Source: Halichondria panicea
Taxonomy: Eukaryota > Porifera > Demospongiae > Suberitida > Halichondriidae
Length of the DNA stretch: 64,000 nt
Reading direction: 5' to 3'
NCBI RefSeq assembly: GCF_963675165.1
Contig: NC_087388.1
Coordinates: 4,965,047-5,029,046 of the forward strand
Made by a program: the position numbers and the translations under genes. A model generated the notes under the pieces. It had not been told where the DNA came from, searched no databases, and saw nothing but the letters and a program-made list of their open reading frames with translations. Below are positions 29,101-32,496 of the stretch, piece after piece. The first letter of the stretch is position 1. Each line of letters starts with the position of its first letter.

Positions 29101-32057
29101 AAATCTGTGGTTAGGCTTAATGAGCAAGCAAGGGATGTTGACGATGAGGAGACTGCCATAAACAAAGGCACTGTTGCAAAGAACCTCCGCCTCGAAGATG
29201 CTCAGAAAAGTGACCAAGCCAACTCCCAGTGGTGGTGGGTGCGACGTACTGGTTGCCACTGTGCCATTCCACCTTGCCGATGTGCTGGAAAGTGAATAGT
29301 ATAGTCATGCAGTAATAGCCTGCCAAACTGATAGTCTGTGTGTGCTAACTTGTTTACAATAATGATCATCAAGTGATGTAGTGTCATGTGTGTGCTACCT
29401 GTATCAGTGAAGTCCATGCATGTATCATGTTATTAAATTTTATTCTGCCGCTAATCCCAATAGCGAGTACACGTAATTAATTTGTTAATTAGATCCCAGT
29501 CTCTTCCGTAATACAAAACTGGAACACTAACTGTACCGTAGATCTAACTGTTTGCTCTATGCTTACGAGCTGTTTTTGAACCTGTCATAATAATTATTAT
29601 GGGCTTGTGGGCGTATTATTGAGGTAGGAAATACCTCTGCAATACAGTTCCTGCTCTGGCTGGGGGGGAGGGGGAGGGGGGGGGGGGCTGGAGTTGTACA
29701 GTTGTTGCTTCTATATAGGAATGTTATATTATTTGTCCATACCCACTCGACCCATACACAGTGTCACACACACACACATTCTACACGCAGGTGATCAGTA
29801 AGAGCAGTGAGGTCGCTGAAGACACTGCTGTGGAGGAAAAGTATCTTATAGCCACTAGCGAGCAGCCATTGTGTGCACTGCACAGGGACGAGTGGTTGGA
29901 CCCCAAGGAACTGCCACTAAAATATGTGGGTGTGTCCACGTGTTTCCGACAGGAAGTGGGGTCGCACGGACGAGATACTCGTGGGATATTCAGGGTTCAT
30001 CAATTTGAGAAGGTAATTCCAGTTGCATACGCATGTAGAGTTAACCATCCTTACCAGGTGTATGTGTTGTATGCGTATGTAGAGTTAGCCACTCCTTACC
30101 AGGTGTATGTGTTGTATGCGCATGTAGAGTTGACCATCCTTACCAGGTGTATGTGCTGTATGCGCATGTAGAGTTAGTCATTCCTTACCAGGTGTATGTG
30201 TTGTATGCGCATGTAGAGTTAACCATCCTTACCAGGTGTATGTGTTGTATGCGCATGTAGAGTTAGCCATCCTTACCAGATGTATACCTTCACCAAATTT
30301 TCTAGCCCAGCCAAGTTAGCTGCCCTCAATACAATTACAAATTGCGGTTTTTGGTTTGCATACTGGAGATTGCAGAATCTTTGCAACACATGAATAGAAG
30401 TGTGTAGCACTGTGGTTCCTTATATGGGAAATGCTCCTAGTAAAACAGACCACAGTGTGTACATAAAATCCATATAAGGAACGCGTAACGCTCTACGCTT
30501 TTACTGGTGTGTTGCAAAGATTCTGCAAACTCCAGTAAACAATAACAATGCTAATAATAATGGCAAGACACATATTGGTGCGACATACAGATTGTTAGCG
30601 GGGCTCTCAAGTTAAGTAATTTAGGTTGTAATAGCGTATGAGTGTGAGTGTGTGGGCTACAACATATCATTGTTGTAGAATGGTATAATTATATAACGGG
30701 TGTACTAGCTGTGCTCTCTGTGTTTTGATAGGTGGAGCAGTTCTGTCTGGCTAGTCCCCATGACGATGCCTCTTGGACACTGATGGACGAGATGATTGGG
30801 AATGCAGAGGAGTTCTATCAGATGCTCAAGATTCCATACAGAGTTGTCAACATTGTTTCTGGTAAATTATTGGGTTTAAGTTGATAGTGAAGTGTATTAT
30901 TTCACGTAATCGTTACTCTTTTTGTAATTTTGTGGCTATCTGGTCTTTGGTAAATTTATCCAAGAAACTGTGATACAGTAAGAGTTTAGTCTCCAATTAT
31001 TATCGATTAACGTTATGGCTGTTGCTGTTAGTTTGTTTTGTTGAAATAACAGCAAGCAAATTGTACCAATATTAGTCAGACAGCCCTCTATATACTAGGA
31101 CTTTAAGCTGTGATTGACCTTTCACCCTTGCAGGAGAGCTAAACAATGCAGCTGCTAAGAAGCTGGACTTGGAGGCGTGGTTTCCTGGCTCGGGGGCGTT
31201 CCGTGAGTTAGTCTCGTGCTCCAACTGCACTGACTACCAGTCGAGAAGGCTGCAGATCAGATACGGACAGACTAAGAAGATGAATGCTCAGGTGTGTGTG
31301 GGAGTGGAGTGGGAGTGGAGTGAAGTTGTTTTATTGGCCATAACCTTGATGGATCCAATTTCAGTGACTTTCTGGTAGTTTTATGTGAGCTTTTAGATAA
31401 GGTATCAATTATTTTCAGGCCCGATTTTGACAAAAGCGAGGGCTGTAAGTAAGTAAGCACAAAATTGGGTGAACATCGGTGAAATTGAAATTATGATACA
31501 CCCACCGTACACGTACCGTTTGATTATTATTGCTAACAGAGTGCAACACTCCCCCCCCCCCCCCCCCCACCCATTGCAGCCCGAGTATATTCACATGCTG
31601 AATGCAACCATGTGTGCCACTACCCGTGCCATCTGTGTTATCCTGGAGAACTATCAGACAGAGGAGGGGGTGCAGGTCCCTGAGGCACTCAAACCTTTCA
31701 TGCCCCCAGGTATGGATCGTGTACGTGCGTATGTTTTGTAGTACTTATGCTTTTGTAGGTCGAGGTCGGTTTTTTTTAAAGGGTAGGCGCATGGTCATAG
31801 TAGTTTGCAGTGGCTTTAGTACAGCTAAGCAGTTTTTGTATCTATTGTAAATTTGTGATTGTACTCGTTGTTTTGCTGGTCTAACAATAGCTTATTCTGT
31901 GTACTTTCAATAATCACCATTAATTATCACACTCATTTTTGTTGTTGTGTTTTTTTCTGCAGGACTAGAAGAGCTGATAAAGTTTGTGAAGCCAGCTCCT
32001 ATTGAGGAGGTGGCTAGCAAGAAGAAAGCAAAGGCTAGCGGTGCAGGAAAGAAATGA
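3261..32057 (+). CDS. SARS1: Cytosolic seryl-tRNA synthetase, 10 exons
   Basis: Charges tRNA-Ser (and tRNA-Sec) with serine in the cytosol. Exons: 3261-3396, 4251-4405, 5193-5351, 6165-6305, 6701-6856, 29791-30012, 30732-30861, 31134-31291, 31580-31709, 31963-32057; 1482 nt, 493 aa, in frame at every junction. The N-terminus [15 protein letters not shown], the coiled-coil tRNA-binding arm (exons 2-3) and the class II core all match the eukaryotic family. Motif 1 lies in exon 5 ([20 protein letters not shown]), motif 2 in exon 6 ([19 protein letters not shown]) and motif 3 in exon 9 ([20 protein letters not shown]). The C-terminal tail is lysine-rich and about 20 residues shorter than in vertebrates. 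A candidate AATAAA lies about 10 nt after the stop. Intron 5 (6857-29790, 22.9 kb) hosts a nest of other genes on the same strand; the other introns are 0.3-1.9 kb. Confidence 0.97.
5528..6041. mobile_element. MITE in SARS intron 3
   Basis: The two ends are inverted copies: TACCGTAGAAACTGGATTAT at 5528 and its reverse complement ending at 6041, followed inward on both sides by GCGC/CATGCGC text. About 514 bp. The 106-codon open frame inside it (5687-6007) has no coding character and is treated as chance. Confidence 0.8.
6880..9800. repeat. Repeated direct duplications at start of SARS intron 5
   Basis: A segment containing TTTGAAATGGTTGTGTGTAC occurs at about 6892 and again at about 7708. 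The text CATCTGTCTAAACTATGGCT/ACATAGTTTCTTGGAGATTT recurs at about 7110, 7940 and 9116. A further block (CTCCATAGTGG...CTGTCAGTAGGT) recurs at about 8546 and 9738. Together these describe two to three diverged direct copies of a unit of roughly 0.8-1.2 kb. A short MITE with GCGGGTATATT ends sits at about 8681-8868. No gene is supported; the small open frames here are copies of each other through repetition. Confidence 0.7.
10030..10380. repeat. Dispersed repeat family copy 1
   Basis: Contains AGCCATAACTCGAGAAAGAA, then GAACGTGGCTAGAAGCCTAT, and ends GAGGCATAACAATG. Related copies lie at about 17640-17815, 19010-19250, 39480-39835 and 46709-47310. It is non-coding and may be a non-autonomous element; the most complete copy (46709-47310) has short inverted ends. 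Confidence 0.6.
10765..10955. repeat. CAACCTTG-rich degenerate minisatellite
   Basis: Short degenerate units built on ACCTTGTTGCAACC and CAACCTTG repeat across this stretch in both orientations. The open frame reading through it is explained by the repetition. Confidence 0.5.
11166..11172 (+). promoter_or_regulatory. TATA box of the 172-aa gene
   Basis: TATAAAA lies 51 bp before the start codon at 11217, a spacing that leaves a very short 5' leader. The same CTATAAAAG string is found before two of the secreted-peptide genes. Confidence 0.6.
11217..11735 (+). CDS. Intronless 172-aa protein, amphipathic helical C-terminus, unknown
   Basis: I do not recognise this protein. It has no signal peptide. 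Residues 1-40 are Ser/Arg/Gln-rich and probably disordered. Residues about 40-110 are charged helix with many Lys and Glu ([18 protein letters not shown]). The last 50 residues alternate Lys with Trp, Phe, Ile and Leu ([20 protein letters not shown], then [17 protein letters not shown]) and would form strongly amphipathic or membrane-active helices. A TATA box sits 51 bp upstream and an ATTAAA lies at about 11822. It is the first of the genes nested in SARS intron 5, on the same strand, and lies between two inverted repeat arms. Function is unknown; membrane interaction is inferred only from the helix pattern. Confidence 0.7.
   Translation: MASQQRSSSPSRQELSFDDAPQPSFRLTLRQPKHKSLWERMKEAAKSLSPEHFFKWIQAEKKKIDAKVDRGEQLTDEDVAFLNKSLETQLNETIDNFKAQFMEIAKIEKTDSPEVIKMKREIQEGLIAWLENLFFWIITKLKKIFEMIKEAIEWCFEQVKVFFKKLYSFIIE
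12004..12306 (+). CDS. Secreted Cys-rich prepropeptide, MKVLVL type, copy A
   Basis: A 100-aa precursor. Start chosen at 12004 because it opens a clear signal peptide ([20 protein letters not shown]); the frame is open further upstream only by chance. Residues about 21-78 are a Lys/Glu/Gln-rich helical propeptide. The tail after SATLQ is [21 protein letters not shown] minus its first residue, holding the framework C-x-C-x3-P-C-x-C. The final Gly-Arg would, if processed as in animal neuropeptides and venoms, give a C-terminal Trp-amide. Its leader is almost identical to the gene at 20494 while the tail differs. Homology between the two loci starts about 8 nt before the ATG and stops about 10 nt after the stop. 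An AG directly upstream leaves room for a spliced 5' leader. Role unknown; a secreted defence or signalling peptide is inferred. Confidence 0.8.
   Translation: MKVLVLVVLTTLLIGVTKAASYKVNQKKVLETLLLNRLSNEALKQDEQETAMAQNHQASKALLDLMKMLNLVDKSATLQSYCACFRSPCPCDNGPFPWGR
12534..12745. mobile_element. MITE, ACCGTATTACTAGAAT type, copy 1
   Basis: Begins TACCGTATTACTAGAATATT and carries the same interior (TTTGCGA-rich, AATAATTTAGGTTTTGCGG) as the copy at 12993-13202 but in the opposite orientation. Its right end has decayed. Confidence 0.7.
12993..13202. mobile_element. MITE, ACCGTATTACTAGAAT type, copy 2
   Basis: A 210-bp element whose ends are exact inverted copies (ATACCGTATTACTAGAAT at 12993-13010 and its complement at 13185-13202). 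Confidence 0.85.
13415..14830 (+). other. Relic copies of the 16054 gene's flanks; no intact gene
   Basis: The stretch 13415-13530 matches the 3' flank of the 16054-17073 gene (17118-17222): both contain TTTTAGTTTGGTTTGTAGTG and ACCAAAAACTGTATTGTAGC. The stretch at about 14708-14825 matches that gene's promoter region (15945-16035), including TTATCATTTCTTCCT and GATCCTAAATTG, but the TATATAA element is not preserved. No precursor frame lies between or after them. Separately, 13683-13798 and 13801-13912 are a near-identical direct duplication of about 115 bp. I read this as the remains of at least one lost paralogue. Confidence 0.6.
14831..16003. other. Non-coding stretch before the repeat-propeptide gene
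   Basis: No gene supported. The final 60 bp form the promoter of the gene at 16054. Confidence 0.5.
16004..16010 (+). promoter_or_regulatory. TATA box of the repeat-propeptide gene
   Basis: TATATAA lies 50 bp before the start codon at 16054, consistent with a short leader and with an intronless gene using its own promoter inside the SARS intron. Confidence 0.6.
16054..17073 (+). CDS. Secreted prepropeptide with seven 30-aa acidic repeats and Cys-rich tail
   Basis: A 339-aa precursor. Start chosen at 16054, 50 bp after a TATA box and opening a signal peptide ([19 protein letters not shown]); an earlier in-frame ATG at 15982 lies upstream of the TATA box. After about 30 residues come seven perfect-length 30-aa units (16228-16857), each with the sequence features [12 protein letters not shown], then [10 protein letters not shown], then an EDDND acidic stretch, flanked by degenerate units. 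The tail is [20 protein letters not shown], with framework C-x-C-x3-P-C-x3-C. There are no dibasic sites between units, so release of repeat peptides is not obvious; the array more likely acts as an expanded acidic propeptide. Same plan as the neighbouring peptide genes but a distinct leader. I know of no named family. Confidence 0.8.
   Translation: MKTLMLLVSMVLIGLASAAPHEGQETREAMLKKAVSSLIEKAEDYLLEQSAVEDDNEAMLERYASLIEKAKHRQEYPLEETVEDDNNAMLERYASLIEKAKHRQEYPLEETVEDDNDAMLERCTSLIEKAKHRQEYPLEETVEDDNDAMLERYASLIEKAKHRQEYPLEETVEDDNDAMLERYASLTEKAKHRQEYPLEETVEDDNDAMLERYASLTEKAMHRQEYPLEETVEDDNDAMLERYASLIEKAKHRQEYPLEETIEEDNEAMLGRRISSLYPLEEVGEQKDNKESDQDAKTVALIKMIEKLMDAKQLAKAEERCMCYVAPCPRGCLDMTNKK
16228..16857 (+). 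repeat. 90-bp coding tandem repeat, 7 units
   Basis: Seven in-frame 90-bp units with only scattered substitutions between them (for example Ile/Thr in SLI/TEKA, and one AMHR for AKHR). Such homogeneity implies recent expansion or ongoing conversion. Long open frames on the opposite strand are by-products of the repeat. Confidence 0.95.
17074..19270. other. Non-coding stretch with dispersed repeat copies
   Basis: The first 150 bp are the 3' flank of the gene ending at 17073. Copies of the dispersed repeat containing AACGTGGCTAGAAGCCTAT lie at about 17660-17815 and, more diverged, 19010-19250. The block between them holds short duplications (GTGTTCAGT...ACCAATGTGTG at about 17565 and 17970) but no gene. 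Confidence 0.5.
19271..19441 (+). promoter_or_regulatory. Conserved MKWLSV-type promoter module, TATA segment missing
   Basis: About 170 bp shared with the upstream regions at 22258-22426, 23208-23363 and 26207-26444, and partly at 27520 and 28770. Landmarks are CTACATGCTAGTCACATGAG, GCTTGTACGACATCTACAGT and CAGTTTTAGAATTG just before CAACTCAAGATG. Compared with the 22427 and 26445 genes it lacks the short stretch with TTCTATAAAAG, so this copy has no TATA box at the usual place. Confidence 0.65.
19442..19762 (+). CDS. Secreted Cys-rich prepropeptide, MKWLSV type, 106 aa
   Basis: Start at 19442 opens the signal peptide [20 protein letters not shown] shared by all members of this type. It is followed by an acidic propeptide ([12 protein letters not shown], later [14 protein letters not shown]) and the linker [17 protein letters not shown]. 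The tail [20 protein letters not shown], then WQK, has seven cysteines and three tryptophans. It keeps a Pro-Cys-x-Cys ending but is richer in Cys than its neighbours. The conserved Gln just before the tail may become pyroglutamate after cleavage (inference). A GTACT/AGTAC mini-hairpin follows the stop and an AATAAA lies at about 19782. The promoter copy lacks the TATA segment. Confidence 0.8.
   Translation: MKWLSVLALCAALFIAATHASHLQDEEGMMDRAAEERLLRILLSNKMDAENENEIDLVDKEAAVNRGTVTRKLGTAQNKASSQYACSCGCCGRNSWLPCNCQWWQK
20494..20805 (+). CDS. Secreted Cys-rich prepropeptide, MKVLVL type, copy B
   Basis: A 103-aa precursor, paralogue of the gene at 12004. Signal peptide plus propeptide differ by only about five nucleotides in 240, while the tail ([20 protein letters not shown], then GR) has changed at many positions but kept C-x-C-x3-P-C-x-C and the terminal Gly-Arg. 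The start at 20494 matches copy A; homology begins about 8 nt upstream of it and ends soon after the stop, so the duplicated block is nearly just the coding region. The sequence directly upstream (TTATTGTAG) could be a splice acceptor, giving a shared upstream leader exon, but I could not identify one. Function unknown; the conserved leader with a changing tail resembles venom and antimicrobial peptide families. Confidence 0.8.
   Translation: MKVLVLVVLTTLLIGVTKAASYKVNQKKVLETLLLNRLSNEALKQDEQETVMAQNHQASKALLNLMKMLNLVDKSATLQSYCVCVTSPCPCDTGVFPSFPNGR
20906..22257. other. Non-coding stretch with two repeat elements
   Basis: A copy of the dispersed family starts at about 21120 with AATGAAAGCACCGCGGGTGC and runs to about 21410; it matches the left part of 46709-47310. 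A second element, about 21428-21765, has inverted ends with CATAGCCAGG at the left and CCTGGCTATG at the right. A G-run lies at about 22122-22138. No gene. Confidence 0.55.
22258..22426 (+). promoter_or_regulatory. MKWLSV-type promoter module with TATA box
   Basis: Contains the shared upstream landmarks and TATAAAA at 22364-22370, about 57 bp before the start codon. The same arrangement occurs before the 26445 gene (TATAAAA at about 26371). Confidence 0.65.
22427..22741 (+). CDS. Secreted Cys-rich prepropeptide, MKWLSV type, 104 aa
   Basis: Signal peptide as in the 19442 gene with Val for Ala in one place (LFIVATNA), an acidic propeptide ([16 protein letters not shown]) and the linker [11 protein letters not shown]. 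The tail [20 protein letters not shown], then WEK, shows C-x-C-x3-P-C-x-C followed by a strongly cationic Arg/aromatic end, the composition expected of a membrane-active antimicrobial peptide kept silent by an acidic propeptide (inference). The shared promoter has a TATA box. GTACTT at 22743 and AAGTAC at 22756 form a small hairpin just after the stop. The segment downstream (about 22900-23190) is a partial transposable element that also follows the next two gene copies. Confidence 0.82.
   Translation: MKWLSVLALCAALFIVATNASQLQDEEGMMDRAAEEKLLRILLGNKVDAENEIDLADEEAAVNRGTVTRKLGTVQNKASSQCFCIRQPCRCSSYPRFRIRRWEK
23364..23686 (+). pseudogene. Broken MKWLSV-type peptide gene
   Basis: A paralogue of the 22427 gene with the same promoter module and leader, but the codon after the signal peptide's HAS is TAG (23427-23429), and one A is lost in the GAAAAACTC run at about 23468, shifting the frame. 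The downstream half is still open ([16 protein letters not shown]) and ends in an intact-looking tail, [20 protein letters not shown] then RFNWRK, with an extra Cys in ACSQ. Two independent lesions indicate a pseudogene. Its promoter also lacks the TATAAAA segment (23300-23320). Confidence 0.85.
23978..24360. mobile_element. 383-bp MITE with ATAT target duplication
   Basis: The left end GTGACGGGCTCTGGGAAAAC and the right end (reverse complement GTGACAGGCTCTGGGAAAAC) match at about 29 of 31 positions. ATAT flanks both sides (23974-23977, 24361-24364). The related repeat at 22995-23030 shows the uninterrupted site (CAGCTACTATATCACCAAAC), so this is a documented insertion. Confidence 0.9.
24396..24506 (+). 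pseudogene. Orphan tail fragment of a MKWLSV-type gene
   Basis: Only the Cys-rich tail survives: [20 protein letters not shown], then FPMRFWQK. It is joined upstream directly to transposable-element sequence (CCCTTAATACGAAG), with no leader or propeptide. The old stop codon has changed so the frame runs on to 24506. The 3' flank still matches the family. This is a recombination relic. Confidence 0.8.
24690..25400. mobile_element. Non-autonomous element, family of 35175-35940
   Basis: Its interior matches 35175-35940 in reverse orientation, including CATAGCATGAAGCC and TCGCTAGTGGATAGGAGAGC, and it ends with the degenerate terminal text CGTTTCCAATCCCCTTTCTT (from about 25369). Partial copies follow the peptide genes at about 22900-23190 and 23850-24395, so the duplicated unit appears to have been gene plus element. 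Confidence 0.7.
25401..26206. other. Non-coding; nothing recognised
   Basis: No coding region, no clear repeat ends. It precedes the promoter module of the 26445 gene, in which the CTACATGCTAGTCACATGAG element is repeated three times (26211-26278). Confidence 0.4.
26445..26849 (+). CDS. Secreted Cys-rich prepropeptide with two Cys clusters and Thr tail, 134 aa
   Basis: MKWLSV-type signal peptide, very acidic propeptide ([13 protein letters not shown], later [15 protein letters not shown]), then a two-part tail. The first part is [20 protein letters not shown] and the second is QCDNCCH followed by a run of nine Thr and [11 protein letters not shown]. The Cys pattern C-x-C-H-C, basic spacer, Q-C-x2-C-C is shared with the 27723 gene, defining a sub-group. 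The Thr run is encoded by ACC/ACT/ACA triplets and may be a replication-slippage expansion. The KAN/KSQ junction may be a second cleavage site (inference). A TATA box lies at 26371 in the shared promoter module. The most cationic and longest MKWLSV-type member. Confidence 0.8.
   Translation: MKWLSVLALCAALFIAATHSNQLQDEEGMMDEADEEMILQILLADQANAENDEEIEHADEEAAAVYRGGRINSARDKANSAQSCTCHCHGPTTITRRRRWQKANAKSQCDNCCHTTTTTTTTTRTTRTRFRWVV
27723..28055 (+). CDS. Secreted Cys-rich prepropeptide with two Cys clusters, 110 aa
   Basis: MKWLSV-type signal peptide ending THA, a shorter acidic propeptide (missing the DEEGMM segment), then [18 protein letters not shown], a short spacer and [14 protein letters not shown]. 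This is the same two-cluster framework as the 26445 gene, with a Trp/Lys-rich middle in place of the Arg run and a Gly-rich hydrophobic end in place of the Thr run. Upstream, only part of the shared promoter module is kept (GAGACTACCTGTTACTGACA at about 27522). The GTACCTTATCAAGTACTGTC 3' element follows the stop. An intact, plausible functional member. Confidence 0.8.
   Translation: MKWLSVLALCAALFIAATHANHIQMIDHAAEEKILQMLLADQRDTEELEQANEETAAVYKGRLSAARDKANVQCVCHCISKWKWKKASKAQGNARAQCFGCCSGSGGWLI
28954..29295 (+). CDS. Secreted Cys-rich prepropeptide, MKWLSV type, 113 aa
   Basis: Signal peptide identical to the 19442 gene; the propeptide is more basic and rewritten in the middle ([20 protein letters not shown]) but returns to the family text in [16 protein letters not shown]. 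The tail [20 protein letters not shown], then K, keeps C-x-C-x3-P-C-x-C after an unusual triple Trp. The Gly-Lys end is a possible amidation signal. The promoter is partly conserved (CGACTTCTACAGTGACTCCA at about 28811). It is the last nested gene, about 500 bp before SARS exon 6. The GTACTT 3' element is not evident here. Confidence 0.8.
   Translation: MKWLSVLALCAALFIAATHASHLQDKEGIMDRAGKDKALMRLLSKLLTKKSVVRLNEQARDVDDEETAINKGTVAKNLRLEDAQKSDQANSQWWWVRRTGCHCAIPPCRCAGK
30020..30275 (+). repeat. Minisatellite of about 44 bp, about 6 units
   Basis: Lies in SARS intron 6 starting within 10 bp of the exon 6 donor. Units contain GTATGTGTTGTATGCGCATG and CCTTACCAG. Because it abuts the splice donor it could affect splicing if length-variable (inference). 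Confidence 0.9.
30361..30537. mobile_element. 177-bp MITE in SARS intron 6
   Basis: Inverted ends: TACTGGAGATTGCAGAATCT at 30361 and the complement of TACTGGAGTTTGCAGAATCT ending at 30537, continuing inward with TTGCAACACA. Confidence 0.85.
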
Positions 32058-32496
32058 ACAATATAGAATAAACTGAACTAAATCAATCGAACAGAACGTT
32101 AGCCAGAGAATCCATTGATGTGAATATCTAAATTTTTATACAAGTCAGCATAATAACTGTTGTTTGTGATGATTGAGGCGATAGCTTATTTAACCGCGGC
32201 TAAAAATCAAATCAAATGAATTTCCAATTGCCACGGACTGGAGCAATAACCTACTAAGACTCGCAGCTAGCTATTCAGCATATTCATTGACCCAAATTAA
32301 TCGCAGGTATTCTCAGCTAATGATATTCATTGACCCAAATTAACCTGGAAATTTGCAGCTATCATTGACGGCCTCCTCCTACGCTGCTCCAACGGTACTA
32401 TATTACGCTCACCGGTTCGACATTAATTCATTAGTGATTTTAGACTAGACTGGAGCAATAACTTACTAAGGCTCTATAGATCTAGGTTACCATTCG

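Noticed and set aside
30020..30275. CRISPR-like array
   Set aside because: The units are contiguous 44-bp tandem repeats without unique spacers, in an intron of a eukaryotic gene.
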